Positions 32,590-44,400 of a stretch of DNA of 64,000 nt are shown in pieces. Every line of letters begins with the position of its first letter. Position 1 is the stretch's first letter. Position numbers and translations under genes: made by a program. The notes under the pieces are model-generated. The model saw only the letters and a program-made list of their open reading frames with translations, had not been told where the DNA came from and did not search any database. The DNA comes from Pachyseris speciosa (taxonomy: Eukaryota > Cnidaria > Anthozoa > Scleractinia > Pachyseridae), in assembly GCA_016490735.1 (NCBI GenBank), contig JAEMWC010000556.1, forward strand, positions 135,001-199,000, written 5' to 3'.

Positions 32590-33125
32590 ATAGTAGTAAT
32601 GGTAATAATCTTTATTTGCTTTTGTCAATTAACACATTTTTTTATTACAATCTAGAAAATTTACAAAATATGAGTAATCTAAACTAAATAAAAACAATGG
32701 ACAAGCTAGGAAGCTAAATAAACCAGTGGGTTTTCTCAGTTAGCTCCCTGAACAATTTAGGTTCTAAGTGGCAGATAAAATAAAATAAACGAAAAATAAA
32801 ATAAAAAGAAATGCAAAGAAGGATGAATTTATTTACACGAAGTATGTTGCTTCATCAGTAAAACGAAAGTTTATTTGTTGTTGAGAGAGTGAGATAACGT
32901 TTCATTTTCTTAGGAAATGTGAACACACTTGAGTTTTTTAAATGAGTTGGGAGGTCTTTCCAAATGTCCGTAGCCATAAAAGAGGTTGATTTTTTACCTA
33001 TGTTAGTTCGTAAACTCGGGTAAAAAAGATTTTTCTTAGTTTTATATCTCGTGTTTTATTGACGTGAATTACTAGCATATTGAAACATGTTGTCGAATAG
33101 TTCGTATTCAGCGAAGCCAATAAAA
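32590..33125 (-). mobile_element. CR1-like LINE 3' end, unit D
   Basis: Orthologous to 25790-26330, with the same 3' UTR and truncated RT tail. Confidence 0.7.
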
Positions 33126-35177
33126 CATTGAATTTCTATCTGAATCAGGTCACCACCGAGGAAAAAAATAAAGTGGCATAATTAAAAAAAAGATCCGCTA
33201 ACGTACCACGATTTCTTGTGCAATGGCCTACATCCTGAAGGAATTCTTGCATATAGAAGTTTCGAGAATTGCTCATTTACTTTCAGTATACAGTAAAGAA
33301 CGGTGTTTGACTTTGGTGGTTGAACTGACTGCAAATATTAGCTTCATATTAGACACCTTTAGCTTGTTTTTTGTCCAGGTGACAAAGAACACAAAGCATG
33401 ATTTTGAGGCCCTGCCAGGGGGAAGGGGATCTTGTCCTCCCATGGGGGGGGGGGGGGAGGCCCTTGTCTGAATTTTAAAATCTCCCGTGTCAGAGTTTAA
33501 ATCACTAAATTCTCGGCCTTGATGTCACTGTCGGAATTTTGCCGGGAATGATGTCTCTCGTCGGGATACCATTTAATGTGCTGTCGCTACTTTTTGAGCC
33601 ATGTCGCTTGTCGGATTTAACCCTGGCAGGGCCTTAATTTTCACTTCTTCCTGTTATGAATGTTATCCAATCTTAAAAATTATTTTCAAACTCTTTGACA
33701 GTTCTTAAGCCGTTTTAATTCAGGTACATGGTATTTTCATGTTACAATTCGGGTATAAAGTATTTGTTTTTTCCTCTATTTTAGGTATTCGGTATGCAGA
33801 CGTGAATTAAATGCTTTAAGATTATTTTTGGTACTAAGTCTCACACGTTTTACAATTTTAAGGTGTATTGATATCTTACGGGGAAACAACCGGGTATATT
33901 GGCATCCCATGCACAACCCCACTTGACCGGGTCTGATATATAAATACACTGATACATTCCGAGAAAAGAAGAAACAGGACTTTTTACTTGCACATTAGAC
34001 TTCTGAGCGAGCAAATCGAGTTGCATTTGTTTAGGAATTTAACCCGAGTGGCTGAAAATCGGCTGAGTATTATCAGCGGTAGCGTTCCATGCAAACAATT
34101 CATCTTATTAGTGAATGGAAAGGAGGAGTCGCCAACCTTCCTACTCCAACATGATTGTCAAAACTGAGGAACCATAGTGGAAACGCTTTCCCTCCCCTCC
34201 CGTCCCCTACTTAGAGGGTATAGAATTGTCCCTTAAAATTTCAAGTGCTCGCAAAATTTGGTCTTTGCTCGATTTGCTCGCAAAATTTTGAAGAGTGCTC
34301 GCTTGCACGTGCTCGCAATTTTTTTGCTCACTTATGGACGGTCATGTACTTGCCGGTAATGACTTTCAAAAAATGTAAACGACAGTGTTATTGATGTTAA
34401 TGCTTTTTCCGATGACATAATAGACTTTACGATAAAGAAAATGACATTCCAATGATGTTATTGAAAGTGCGTGAGCATGATAATTGCGCAAATGAACCAA
34501 CGGGTGATTAAAATGAAAATTTATTCCTGAAAATGTTCTTCCTAAGATGTTATTGAATTTTTCGTAAATTAAAATGAATTTCCATTTTCTGTTAATGAAC
34601 GGCAAAAGCTGTAATATATCCTTCCTTATTGTCATGTTTTGCTGCCTCTAAAACACAATCGTTTCTAAATGTGTGGTAAGACCCAAGCTGAAAGACCTGA
34701 AAATAAAACTATAACCAAAAACTATTCTAAATTAAGTATAAATTCACGAACAAAACAATTGAACATTATTTAACTGATATAAGCAATATGCTGCTGATAT
34801 GGTCAAAACAACGATAACTCAATGATACTCTCTTGAGTATGATGAGACTGAAAATTGTAGTTAAAAACTACGGATCTAATGTTTTCTTAGCAAAAAAATA
34901 GTCTAGGATCAAGAAAATTAAAAAGCAATGGCCTAATAAAGGCTTCCAATAATATTTTGTCATGCGAATACAAGTTAATACAAAATAACAAAAAAAAAGG
35001 TGCATGGCTGGAGAATAACTGGAATTGATTTGATATCATTGGTCACGCTTTTAAATGCTTAATCCTATGTAAGACCATAGAAACACGCGGAAAGGTGACT
35101 CTGCGAGTGAAAGATAAATTACTGAAAAGTGTGTAAAAACAAAAGATTGAATAGCTTCAGAATGACACCTTTCTAAC
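33126..35177. other. TRIM E 3' flank and distal flank of D
   Basis: No gene is supported. It contains a run of 14 G at about 33444-33457 and the TGCTCGCAAAATTT repeats near 34240-34330. The rest is shared duplicated flank. Confidence 0.6.
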
Positions 35178-37070
35178 TCATTTTAAAATGTGTATTTTCT
35201 TCTCGTGAAAATCAGTTACTAAAATCCGTCCATCTGGTGTTGCAGCTATTCCAGTGGGGTTTTGTAGCTCAGTCACAGTTTTTCCAGTGAAAGAACCTTC
35301 CACTGAAAATTGAACAATTCGTTTATTGTTAAGATCATAAACAAGAATGTTGTGGTGATTGCCACATTTTTCCACACACGCAGCCCGGGGCCCGTTCAGC
35401 TGTCCGTCACCTTTCCCTTCTTCTCCAATGTTGCGCAGAAACTTCCCTGAACGATCAAAGACCTCTAAACAGTTCTTCGACCTGTCAGAAACAATGAACA
35501 CGTTTTGATACCAGATACACGCAGCGGGGTGTTTGAGTTTTTCTGGACCACTATTTCCAAATTGAAACACTGGTTCACCATCCTTTGTGAAGACCTGAAT
35601 TCTGTTGTTGTAAACGTCGGCCACAGCAACGCGTCCTTCATCATCCATACAAACGCCGACTGGAGTTTTGAACTCACCCACTCCTCTCCCTTGTTTTCCA
35701 AAGCATTTTATAGCGTTCCCCGTGTGTACATTGAACTGTTGAACGCTGTGATTCAATTCATCCGTCACTAGTATGTTGTCGTCATTGATGTATGTTACAC
35801 CAGATGGACAGTTCAGCTGCCCTCCGATTTTTCGCAGATACTTTCCCTCTTTATCCAATATCAGTATACAGCGATCAGCCCTTTACTGTTCACAGCAATC
35901 CCAGATAAATTTTGAAGAGTTTTTCCTTTTAAATCCAACTCGCCCACAACTTCAAGCCGTCGTTCTTTCACCTGAACAGTGAAAGGACTCTAATAAAGAT
36001 TGTCCCGTTTACAGTCACTTTAATCACGTACGCACCTGGCACTTTAGGGGTAAACTTCAACAGAAAATTTCCATCTTCCTTCTTGCTAGTCATCAAACTT
36101 CCTACTTGCTCAGCGGGATCCAAAAAACTTCAACGTGAAATTTCCCTTCAGCTTCACTTGTAAGTTTTGGACAGACGACAAACTCTGCTTCTACGCCAGC
36201 CTGGAAATTTTGAGTAAGCTCTTCTTTAAAAGGTTGGCCGATTGCAATCACACCGAGGGTCAAATTCTGTGGTTTGGCAGTCGAAACAAACTTCACAAAT
36301 GAACTAACCGGAAGTGTTGGGATTCTTGTTTTGTTTAAATCTTCAAACCGCTTTGTTAAGTTCTTCTTGGTTGCCATAATATCTGAACTCGAGCTTCTCT
36401 GAACCAGGTTGATGGCAAACACGATTGCTTGATCCATTTGCTTCACCAAGGAGAGAACTTGTGTTTTGGCGTCGTTTAGTTTCTGTATTCTCGACAATAG
36501 CGTGTTCTCGATCTCAGTAATGGCCTCTCGCTCGCGTTCTGGAATCTTGGTGATTATCTCTTCGGCTGTTCGGAAACTTTGCGTTTCGCGGCAGTAGAGT
36601 TAGTTTCCAGATCAACAGCTGTTTGCTCAAATTTACGAATCACATCGCTGCAAAGTCTGCTCTTTTCTTTAATCATCTCTGTGGACGCCATGACTTTCGC
36701 TTTTACGCCGTCAGCTGCTTTATCAAGCGGATCAAAAGTATGATTCTTGTGATCGATGACAACACACTGAAATCTGACAAACATAAGTCTGGCAGTCGAT
36801 GCAAAAGAACCTCGCCACTTCTCGCTCTTGGTACTGCTGAGAGCAAAACGATTGTCGCTTGAGAAGAGCCTCGTAGTCTTCGACTTGAAAGTGCTTTATT
36901 GCGAGTCTGACTTTGTGTCCTTCAAAGGCGACATTTCACAGAAGCTCGTGTGCGTTTACGCAGTTAGGGCACATGAATTTTCCGCATTCGAAGCAGAAGC
37001 TTGTCTGAGCGCTTTTTTCCCTTTAGCTGCCGCAGTTGATCTCGTTTCCACCGCCACTCTGCTGTACAGC

Positions 37071-38787
37071 ATACATACATACATACATACATACATAAGC
37101 TTTATTTATCCTCGGATTTTAGTGTAGCTTACATAGCTAGTATCTCCGATCCTAATTTACTAATTTTAAAAGTCACAATATATATAATATTAATTAATGT
37201 AGTATTAACTAAAACCGTGCACTAACAATTTGCGCTTAAATTCACTATAATCTACAGTCTTTCTAAAGTGGTCAGGTAGAGAATTCCAGTACTTAACAGA
37301 TGAATAGCTAAAGGAATTTAGACCATATGTGGTTGTAGACGGCTTAGGAAGTGATAAAATATTAGTACCCCGTAGGGAGTAAGCAGTAGATCTTAACTTG
37401 ATCAGTTGTTTTAAATAGCACGGATATTTATCAAAATGGAGACATTTGAATATACAAATCATCATATTTTGTATCCTCCTGTTGGCTAATCCACACACAC
37501 CAGCCTTGTCTAGAAGAGCATCATAGTTCGAGTCCCAGTCCTTTAAAACAAATCTTAAAATACGTCTATTTAAGGTGTCCAGTTTGACAGAATCTTCTGA
37601 ATTACAAAAGTGCCATATCATTGAACAGTAGTGAAAATGGGGTAAGATAAACGCTTTATAAAGGCGAAGCATAATTTCAGATGAAATAAGTTTGCCAAAT
37701 CTTTTGAAGACACTGAACTGATTATTCATTTTTTTGCATACAGAGGATATGTGATCCTTGAAATTAAGTTCATTGTCTAGAGTTATTCCAAAAAGATCCA
37801 GGCACCTTGTGGTTAAAAAGGAGAAAGGGTAATCGGTTTTGCCAAGAGCCATCCCTTGATGTTTAGCAGGGTTAGCTTTCATCCCATTGTCTTCGAACCA
37901 TTTATTTGCTATTTGTACATCATGATTGATCCGCCGTTCCAAGGCTACTGGGTCTACATCAGATGAGTGCAGTTGGCAGTCATCGGCATAAGTGTTTAAT
38001 TTTACAGACTTAATGTGAAAGATGAGGTCGTTGAGGAACATGTTGAAAAACATGGGCCCTAGGACGCTGCCTTGAGGCACGCCCCGCTTCACACTCATCC
38101 AATCCGAATAAGTATCACCAATTTTCACTCGCTGCCTTCTATCCGTCAAGTAGTCACCGATAAGGGCGCAGCTGGATTCGTGCAAGCCATACGCTTTCAG
38201 TTTCGCTAATAGCAAAGCATGAGGTATGGTGTCGAATGCCTTTGACAAATCCATTGATATAACCGCCACGATCTCTTTATTGTCTAGACTGCGCCTCCAG
38301 TCCTCAGTCAGCCTAAGTAAGGATGTCTCACAGCTATGGTGCCTCCTGTAGGCAGATATGTATTCAGACAATATGTTCTGGTAAAAGTCGCCCATTTGAG
38401 CTGAAAGTAGCCTCTCAAAAACGTTATTGAGCGCAGGTAATACGGTCATTGGTCGATAATTGCTTTTGTTTAGTTCATCGTCCTTTTTAAATAAAGGAGT
38501 AACTTGACCTAATTTCAAGCGCGACGGATACTGTCCTGTCCTAATCGAGTGATTCATTATTGCAGCTATAGGACCAGCAATCGCGTTGGCAGACTCTTTT
38601 ACCAGTCGCGGTGGTATTCCGTCACAACCACAGGATTTACGGGAGTTGATTTTGAGTAACAAAGCTTCCACTTGGGTTTTATTAGTATATTGAAAAGCAA
38701 AATTGTTTCTCGCAGCGATCTGCTCATTGTTATTAAAAATCGCCTCAATGCTAGGATGTGCATCTAACCCTTTTCCATAAATCTGTT
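37071..38787 (-). mobile_element. CR1-like LINE, 5'-truncated, TATG tail
   Basis: Inserted in TRIM E. The 3' end (left side) carries a CATA tandem tail, equal to TATG on the element strand, as in many CR1/L2-group LINEs. The open frame runs to the 5' break without a start, so the element is 5'-truncated. Confidence 0.8.
37205..38671 (-). CDS. CR1-like reverse transcriptase, C-terminal 488+ residues
   Basis: Motifs in order: NYRPMTVLPALNNVFERL (about 88), SMDLSKAFDTIPH (about 143), RGVPQGSVLGPMFFN (about 200), catalytic YADD (about 230), then a long thumb and C-terminal region ending in a KYWNSLPDHFRK phrase typical of CR1/L2-group LINEs. The frame is uninterrupted and stays open about 40 codons upstream of the first Met, so the insertion looks recent. 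It lacks the endonuclease domain and cannot move on its own. Confidence 0.85.
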   Translation of the reverse strand: MEALLLKINSRKSCGCDGIPPRLVKESANAIAGPIAAIMNHSIRTGQYPSRLKLGQVTPLFKKDDELNKSNYRPMTVLPALNNVFERLLSAQMGDFYQNILSEYISAYRRHHSCETSLLRLTEDWRRSLDNKEIVAVISMDLSKAFDTIPHALLLAKLKAYGLHESSCALIGDYLTDRRQRVKIGDTYSDWMSVKRGVPQGSVLGPMFFNMFLNDLIFHIKSVKLNTYADDCQLHSSDVDPVALERRINHDVQIANKWFEDNGMKANPAKHQGMALGKTDYPFSFLTTRCLDLFGITLDNELNFKDHISSVCKKMNNQFSVFKRFGKLISSEIMLRLYKAFILPHFHYCSMIWHFCNSEDSVKLDTLNRRILRFVLKDWDSNYDALLDKAGVCGLANRRIQNMMICIFKCLHFDKYPCYLKQLIKLRSTAYSLRGTNILSLPKPSTTTYGLNSFSYSSVKYWNSLPDHFRKTVDYSEFKRKLLVHGFS

Positions 38788-38834
38788 CAGCAAACCCAGC
38801 AAACTATTTTGCAGAAATCCAGTGGGTAATTTAT

Positions 38835-39244
38835 CCCCCCCCCGGGGGGGGGGGGTACTTCCAGAAAAATTTGGTGGGGGTGTGCGGCCCACTTCCTGAG
38901 ACCCTTACCCTATTTCAGACCAAAATCTGCGATTTTCCCACCCTATTTCAGACCTGACCAAAAATTTGATACCTTATCTCAGACCTATTTCACTCACAAA
39001 GTTAGCGTAAACATAACTTGAGAGGGGCTTTTGTGACCCCTTTGTTGATGGTCTTATCGCCTAATGATAAAGAAGTAGCTTCTTCTGAAAAATATGCTTA
39101 ATTCAGGACTAGAGCGCACAAACCATACCCCATTTCAGACCAAAATGGTTAAAATCGATACCCAATTTAGACCAAAACGGCTTTAAAACCATACCCTTTA
39201 GAGCCGCACATACCTATATAGCCCATATAAGGCAGAACACCTCC
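38835..39244 (+). repeat. GGGGG-type interspersed repeat with internal CCCTATTTCAGACC motifs
   Basis: It starts with a C10/G12 palindrome and GTACTTCCAGAAAA. Inside are several variants of the 'ACCCTATTTCAGACCAAAA' phrase. It ends in a C-rich block. A diverged relative is at 15280-15488. It splits the RING and B-box 1 of TRIM E. Confidence 0.65.
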
Positions 39245-39465
39245 CCACCCCGGGAATTTATTGAGCTGTTGGGGACGCTAACTTCCGCCTGGCACTCAGG
39301 GCAGCGAAACTTTCCATGTTGCTGGGTTGTTAGCTCGTGTTTCTTCAAACATTCGCAACAGAAGGTGTGCGGACATTTTATTGTCTTGGGCTTGGTGAAA
39401 GTATCCAAACAAATCGCACATGTAACGTGTTCTTTCAAGTTTTTCAAGAGTGACTCCATCGTCAA

Positions 39466-39987
39466 TGTTCACCGTAGATTGTGATCCTAATACACCCATC
39501 TATTGTTTGTGATTCCGAAAATCGTAAGTTTTATAACGTTTGTGTTAATTTTAGCGGCCAACTAGGGAGATGCATTTCACGGCAACCTTCTGACATAATT
39601 GAACTAGTATTGATTGTCACTCAACTTTATGCGTCATTGAGTTTATAATTTTATGATGAATTAAACGCCGCAACGGGGGCTCACAACACAAATGATCATT
39701 ACAGACTGGAAAAGTTTTTTTCTTTTCGAACAAATCTTGCAATCGTTTACGACAGAGGAGCTTAATCATGACAAAGAGAAATTCGCAAAAATAAACGTTG
39801 TCTACATAAGTCGTCAGAATGTATTATTATTTATATAATAAGGTGAATAGTTCGCGCGTTGTGATTGGTTCTTAGCTATGATCTATTAGAGGACAGATGC
39901 ACAGATTACGTCATCACTGCAACTATTTTTCCAGAAATGTGAAAATAAACAAGTTTTTCGCTTGCATTATGTTTCTTTATTATATAA
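39466..39987. other. TRIM E 5' flank
   Basis: No gene is seen. 39480-39650 matches the 5' flank of copy F (53680-53830) and the orphan flank at 47371, not those of B-D, so copies E and F form a second subfamily. Confidence 0.55.
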
Positions 39988-40174
39988 AACAAATAGATTC
40001 CATGTTGCCGTTCGTCTGTTCAATAATAGATCACTGAAGACGTCAAAATGTGGTAAAAACATCAGTGACACACTCGCCTACGGCTCATGAGCCACTTCTT
40101 TGTTTTTACCACATTTTGACGTCATCTGTGATCTATCACTGAACAGACGCACGGCAACATGGAATCTATTTGTT
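39988..40174. mobile_element. Foldback MITE, 187 bp
   Basis: The ends AACAAATAGATTCCATGTTG and its complement extend inward about 80 bp with few mismatches, around a short spacer. No ORF. Confidence 0.75.
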
Positions 40175-40563
40175 AAATTGATTGCGGTGAGTATTTTACA
40201 GTGTTGGGTTGAGAGATGATACTGAAGTGATCCCGCGTTACCACAACCGTGACTTCACTCAGTCCCAGATAATGCTCCTTCGACTTTTCTCGTCCCTTTG
40301 TATGTAGAGATAAAATTGATTTTGTGGAAAATGGACATGGTAAAAGATTTCTCACAAACAACCAGTGAAAAGTAGATGGTATACATGTCCGGGCCGTGTC
40401 TGAAAGAGCCAGTGAATTTTTGTCTAAATTTTTGCCATTAATGCCAGTTTTCAGGAAAGTTCCTGCGTTTTGGCTTTTATGAATATCCTAAACGCTTTTT
40501 AACAATGATAAGATAAACTTATCTTCTCATAGATATAGATGTTTTTCTCTTTTGGCCTACAAG
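40175..40563. other. Intergenic, nothing recognised
   Basis: Short unconserved ORFs only; no gene or repeat recognised. Confidence 0.4.
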
Positions 40564-40943
40564 CGGTTCTCGGCTGGATTCAAGTGATCGGGAGAAATGT
40601 TCCCTAAAATACCGAATTTTGCACCTCTTAATCTCAAATCTAGATACAATGTAAGCTTGATGAATGAAGATCACTTACCTTATGCTCTTAGTGTGGTCTA
40701 TTGCGTTTTTATGGCGTTTTGAGTCGCTTCCCGCTAAACCCTTCAACAATAGTAATCTGTCGGGGGGTTCAGCTGGAAGCGACTCAAAGCGCCATGAACT
40801 GAAAGAAAAGACCACACGAAGAGCATAAGGTAACTGATCTTTATTCATCTTGCTTACATTATATCTAGATTTGGGATTAAGAGGTGCAAAATTCGGTATT
40901 TTACGGAACATTTCTCCCGATCACTTGAATCCAGCCGAGAACA
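40564..40943. mobile_element. Foldback MITE, about 380 bp
   Basis: The terminal match GGTTCTCGGCTGGATTCAAG pairs with its complement at the right end. Arms of about 180 bp include the paired GAGTCGCTTCC and GGAAGCGACTC phrases near the centre. Confidence 0.7.
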
Positions 40944-41394
40944 GCCGTTTCAAAATAGAAAGAATGTTTGACGTCACGCAGTTCGGGTTGTCTGCCTGTG
41001 GTTTCGTCATGAAGTGTCTGACTGGATTTCGAGATAATTGGGCAATGAGCATCCACGCGTTACCGTCGCTATGGTAACAGCTGTTGCTTGGAAACCAATG
41101 AGAAAACAAACTTTGATCATAGGCCGAAAAGATGTTGTAGTGTCAAGGAAATCGAAGCATGTCTTCTTTTCGGAAATTTTGATTTTGCTGCAAGCCTCTT
41201 AAATACCGACGTACTTGGAGGATATCCACTTAAATACTAAAACAGCTGTTCAGTCTTTTATCTTCTACACATATCGTTTCTCGTAAGTGAATTTATCTAT
41301 TTATTTATTTATTTTATTTTTATTTTATTGTTTTATTTTCTGTGTTGTTGTTGTTGTTGTGTCTTAGCCTTGACCGTGATGTTCAAATAATACT
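40944..41394. other. Intergenic, low-complexity T-rich end
   Basis: No gene is seen. 41290-41360 is a run of ATTT and TTG simple repeats leading into the AAT microsatellite. Confidence 0.5.
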
Positions 41395-41395
41395 G

Positions 41396-41426
<31 letters not shown>
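41395..41426. repeat. AAT microsatellite at LINE 3' end
   Basis: About ten AAT units directly adjoin the 3' end of the LINE at 41427-45016. Confidence 0.9.
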
Positions 41427-44400
41427 GAATCTTTATTACAAAAACCTCAATTAAAATCCTATTTACAATCAACCTGCTGTTACAAAAAAATCTAATTAAG
41501 TCATCAAAACACTATAAAGAAAATTAGAAGTTCAAAATTCTATAAAATTAAGAATTCCATTATGCAGAGATATTAAGATCATAACAATCGAATTAACTAA
41601 TGACGGCTAAACCAGTGTCCATAAAAAGCCCTAAGTATAAAAGCATATAGACACGTATTTCAGATATCCGCACTAGCGACATTTATTTTACAGTCCAATG
41701 ATTGCTCTATCTTGCTACGAAACGGCGTTCGCGAACCTCTGACGCATACATGTACCGATCTTAAGAGTTCAAACGAGATCTGTGTCCTGAGCCAAGTGAT
41801 TACAACATGATAAGGCTCGGTGTCTTTCTGAGCTATCTTGTCTGCGAGATGCTTTAAGAACCGCTGACACTCGTTTCCCATTCCGCCATTGGTTCCAAAC
41901 ACTAAAGGCGTAAACGAACCCATTTCTACATCTAACACCCGCTGCTGGTACTTGCGCTTCTTTTCTTCTTCTTGCTCTTTGAACACTTCTGATGTTGGCT
42001 TGCTCTGGTAACATTTGGAGTTGACGTGCGTAACTCTAACATCAAAAAATGCCGTAACTCCTCTTGCCCAGAAGCCTCCCGCTTTGATGTCCAACCTTGC
42101 CTCAGAACTTGTAACAGCGCTCCTCAAATGAAATCGCTCGTTGTCCAGGGGTTGAAGGCGTGGTTCGATTTCGACATTATTGCAGATCTTATCGATAAAT
42201 GTCGTTAACAAGTTCCGTACACCGTCATGTCTCTGCGCTACAAACCCCCCCTTTTTACAAGAGAGGGCGTGACTAACGGTGAATTTATCCCCACATATGC
42301 AATAACTTGGTAAATCGACTAAGGGCAAGTCATAACGCAAGCGTAGCGAGTCTCTGAACTCTTGCTTGTTGAGGGCTAAACCTTTATCCGCGAGAGGCAT
42401 CGCATTCAGCCAAGAACTTGCGCCCTTGTCCCTCGATTGATTAACCAGACGCAGCAGGCCTGGGGAGAGGCTTGAATCAATGCTGTCCATTTTCTCTTTG
42501 GCACTTGCTCTCTTAAGTGATTGTTGATGCCTCTTAAGCTCCTCCGTAGATCTTTCTCCTGGCACCATAATAGAACTCTGTGATGTAATAGAATCTACGT
42601 GCGCGGTGGTTATTAGTCTCGAGGCAGCAAACTGCTGTGGTGCCTCGGATTTCAGATCAGGAATGCCTAGACCCCCTTGACCCGTTGCTAAGGTAGCAAG
42701 TCTGCGCACCTCGTTAGGGAGAGGCTCTGATTGACCGAACAGAGTTGGGAGTAGTGAATGTTCAATCACTTCCTGGATTGGATCGACATAAACTTCAAAC
42801 GATTCAATCGTGCGCATGAAGTAGGTGAACTTCGACTTGTAGCCTTTTGTGAAAGCAATATACGCCGCATGGGGCTGGCTCTTCGCTATTTCAGAGAGAC
42901 GTTCGATTTCCTCTTTCCATGCACGAACCTTCTCCTCACAATATTGATCTTTATATTCTTGCGACGCAATAACTGCTCCCAAATGGCGCTGACCTTCAGT
43001 CGTTATATTGACTTCCTCTCCAAACACCCTCTTTGCTTCCTCCTCGAGTTCCCTGGACTTCACAATAAGCCAGCTCTTTGTCCCATTCACCAGGTAACCA
43101 AACTTTTGTCCTTCCTTACTCAATTGCCTGTACCAGTTGTATAACTGCACTATACTCCCTCCTCCCGCTGAGTCGTCTGCAAGCCACACCTGTTTAACCA
43201 ATGGGCAATGATCCCTCAAATTCTGTATCATTATGGATGTATTAAGTGCGTACCATGGCATCGCTAGCGGATCTCCTTGTGTGGTGCCTTCTCGAGAAAG
43301 TATTTCACCTCCCCCACAAATAAACAGTCTAGATGGGCTTCTATAGGTGTTAATAACATAGAGCGCCATTTCTTTGCACATGATCTGGATATTGTGTAAG
43401 GCCGCTGACCTATTCATTTGGTTAAAAGCATTACTAGCATCGATTAGCAATATTCCATCTGTTCCTTCTTCAACAAACACTTGACTCATTGCATGGATCG
43501 CAGCCTCCGCTCCTGCGTTATGACCAGCGCAAACTTGTAGGGGACCCGCCGCTTCTTTTATTTCCTCCTTTAAGAAACCGCTGACCGTTTTCCCCACTAT
43601 TCTCCTTAGTACCTCTCCAACACCAATTGGTCTGATTCCCGGGTTCTTATCAAGCGGGATAAGCCTGCAGGACGTAAAGGCTTCAAGTAAGGATGGGTGG
43701 TACGATTTCCTTAGCAGATTTCTTGTGAACACGGCTAGCTCTTCTCTCAATATTTTGCCCTCGGTCTTGAAGTTCTTAGAGCACAGGATTCTCTTATACA
43801 GCTCTGCGTCCATTCCAGATGGTCCGGCTGAGCCCTTGGTTTTACTTGCCGAGTTGTAGATCAATTCTTCGTCTATGAGGTCATAAACATTTGGCGGAAT
43901 ATAATCAATTGGGCCATGTAACAAACTCTCCTCTGCGATATCAGCTGCCTGTGGGTGCTTGTCCTGTAGTCCTTGCACGACATCTGGCGATAGGTCGAGC
44001 AGACCGGACGAGCTCTCGTTATCTAGGAGTTTCATTGCAGCTGTCAATTTTCCTTGCAGAACCAGCTTTGAGAAGGCTTTGGATATGTCTTCAACCTTTC
44101 TAGGTTTCTTGGAATTCACGAATTTCCCTTGAAAGAACCTCACTTCTTTAAGCAGCACATCAATGTCCCCTTGTTTCCAGAGTGCTAATCGACGCTCTAT
44201 TGCTTCACTATGCTCCTTGCTTTTGGAAGTAGCGGATGGTTTTTGCAAAATCAAAGTTGGGAGCACCATGAATGCTTTAAGAGCGACCGAGTTCAAGTCA
44301 GAGTCTGAATTAAATTGCTTAATCCAGAAGGTTAGTTCTTCAATGAAACTCTTCCCTGCGCGACCCGATGGAACATTGAATATATTCCTCCTGTAGTGGA

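Larger units (their letters stand above)
35178..39459 (-). pseudogene. TRIM copy E, frameshifted and split by two repeats
   Basis: NHL region 35178-35858 (open, but with the SKGANA part of one repeat lost). Filamin and coiled coil lie in broken frames across 35859-36784. B-box parts are at 36785-37070 and the RING at 39245-39459. A CR1-like LINE (37071-38787) sits in the B-box 1 region and a GGGGG-type repeat (38835-39244) between RING and B-box 1. Small indels near 35860, 36110, 36575 and 36770 would destroy the frame even without these. Not functional. Confidence 0.88.

Noticed and set aside
40020..40120. Hammerhead candidate (CTGAAGA near 40032)
   Set aside because: No GAAA core or helix II follows; the region is a foldback MITE arm.
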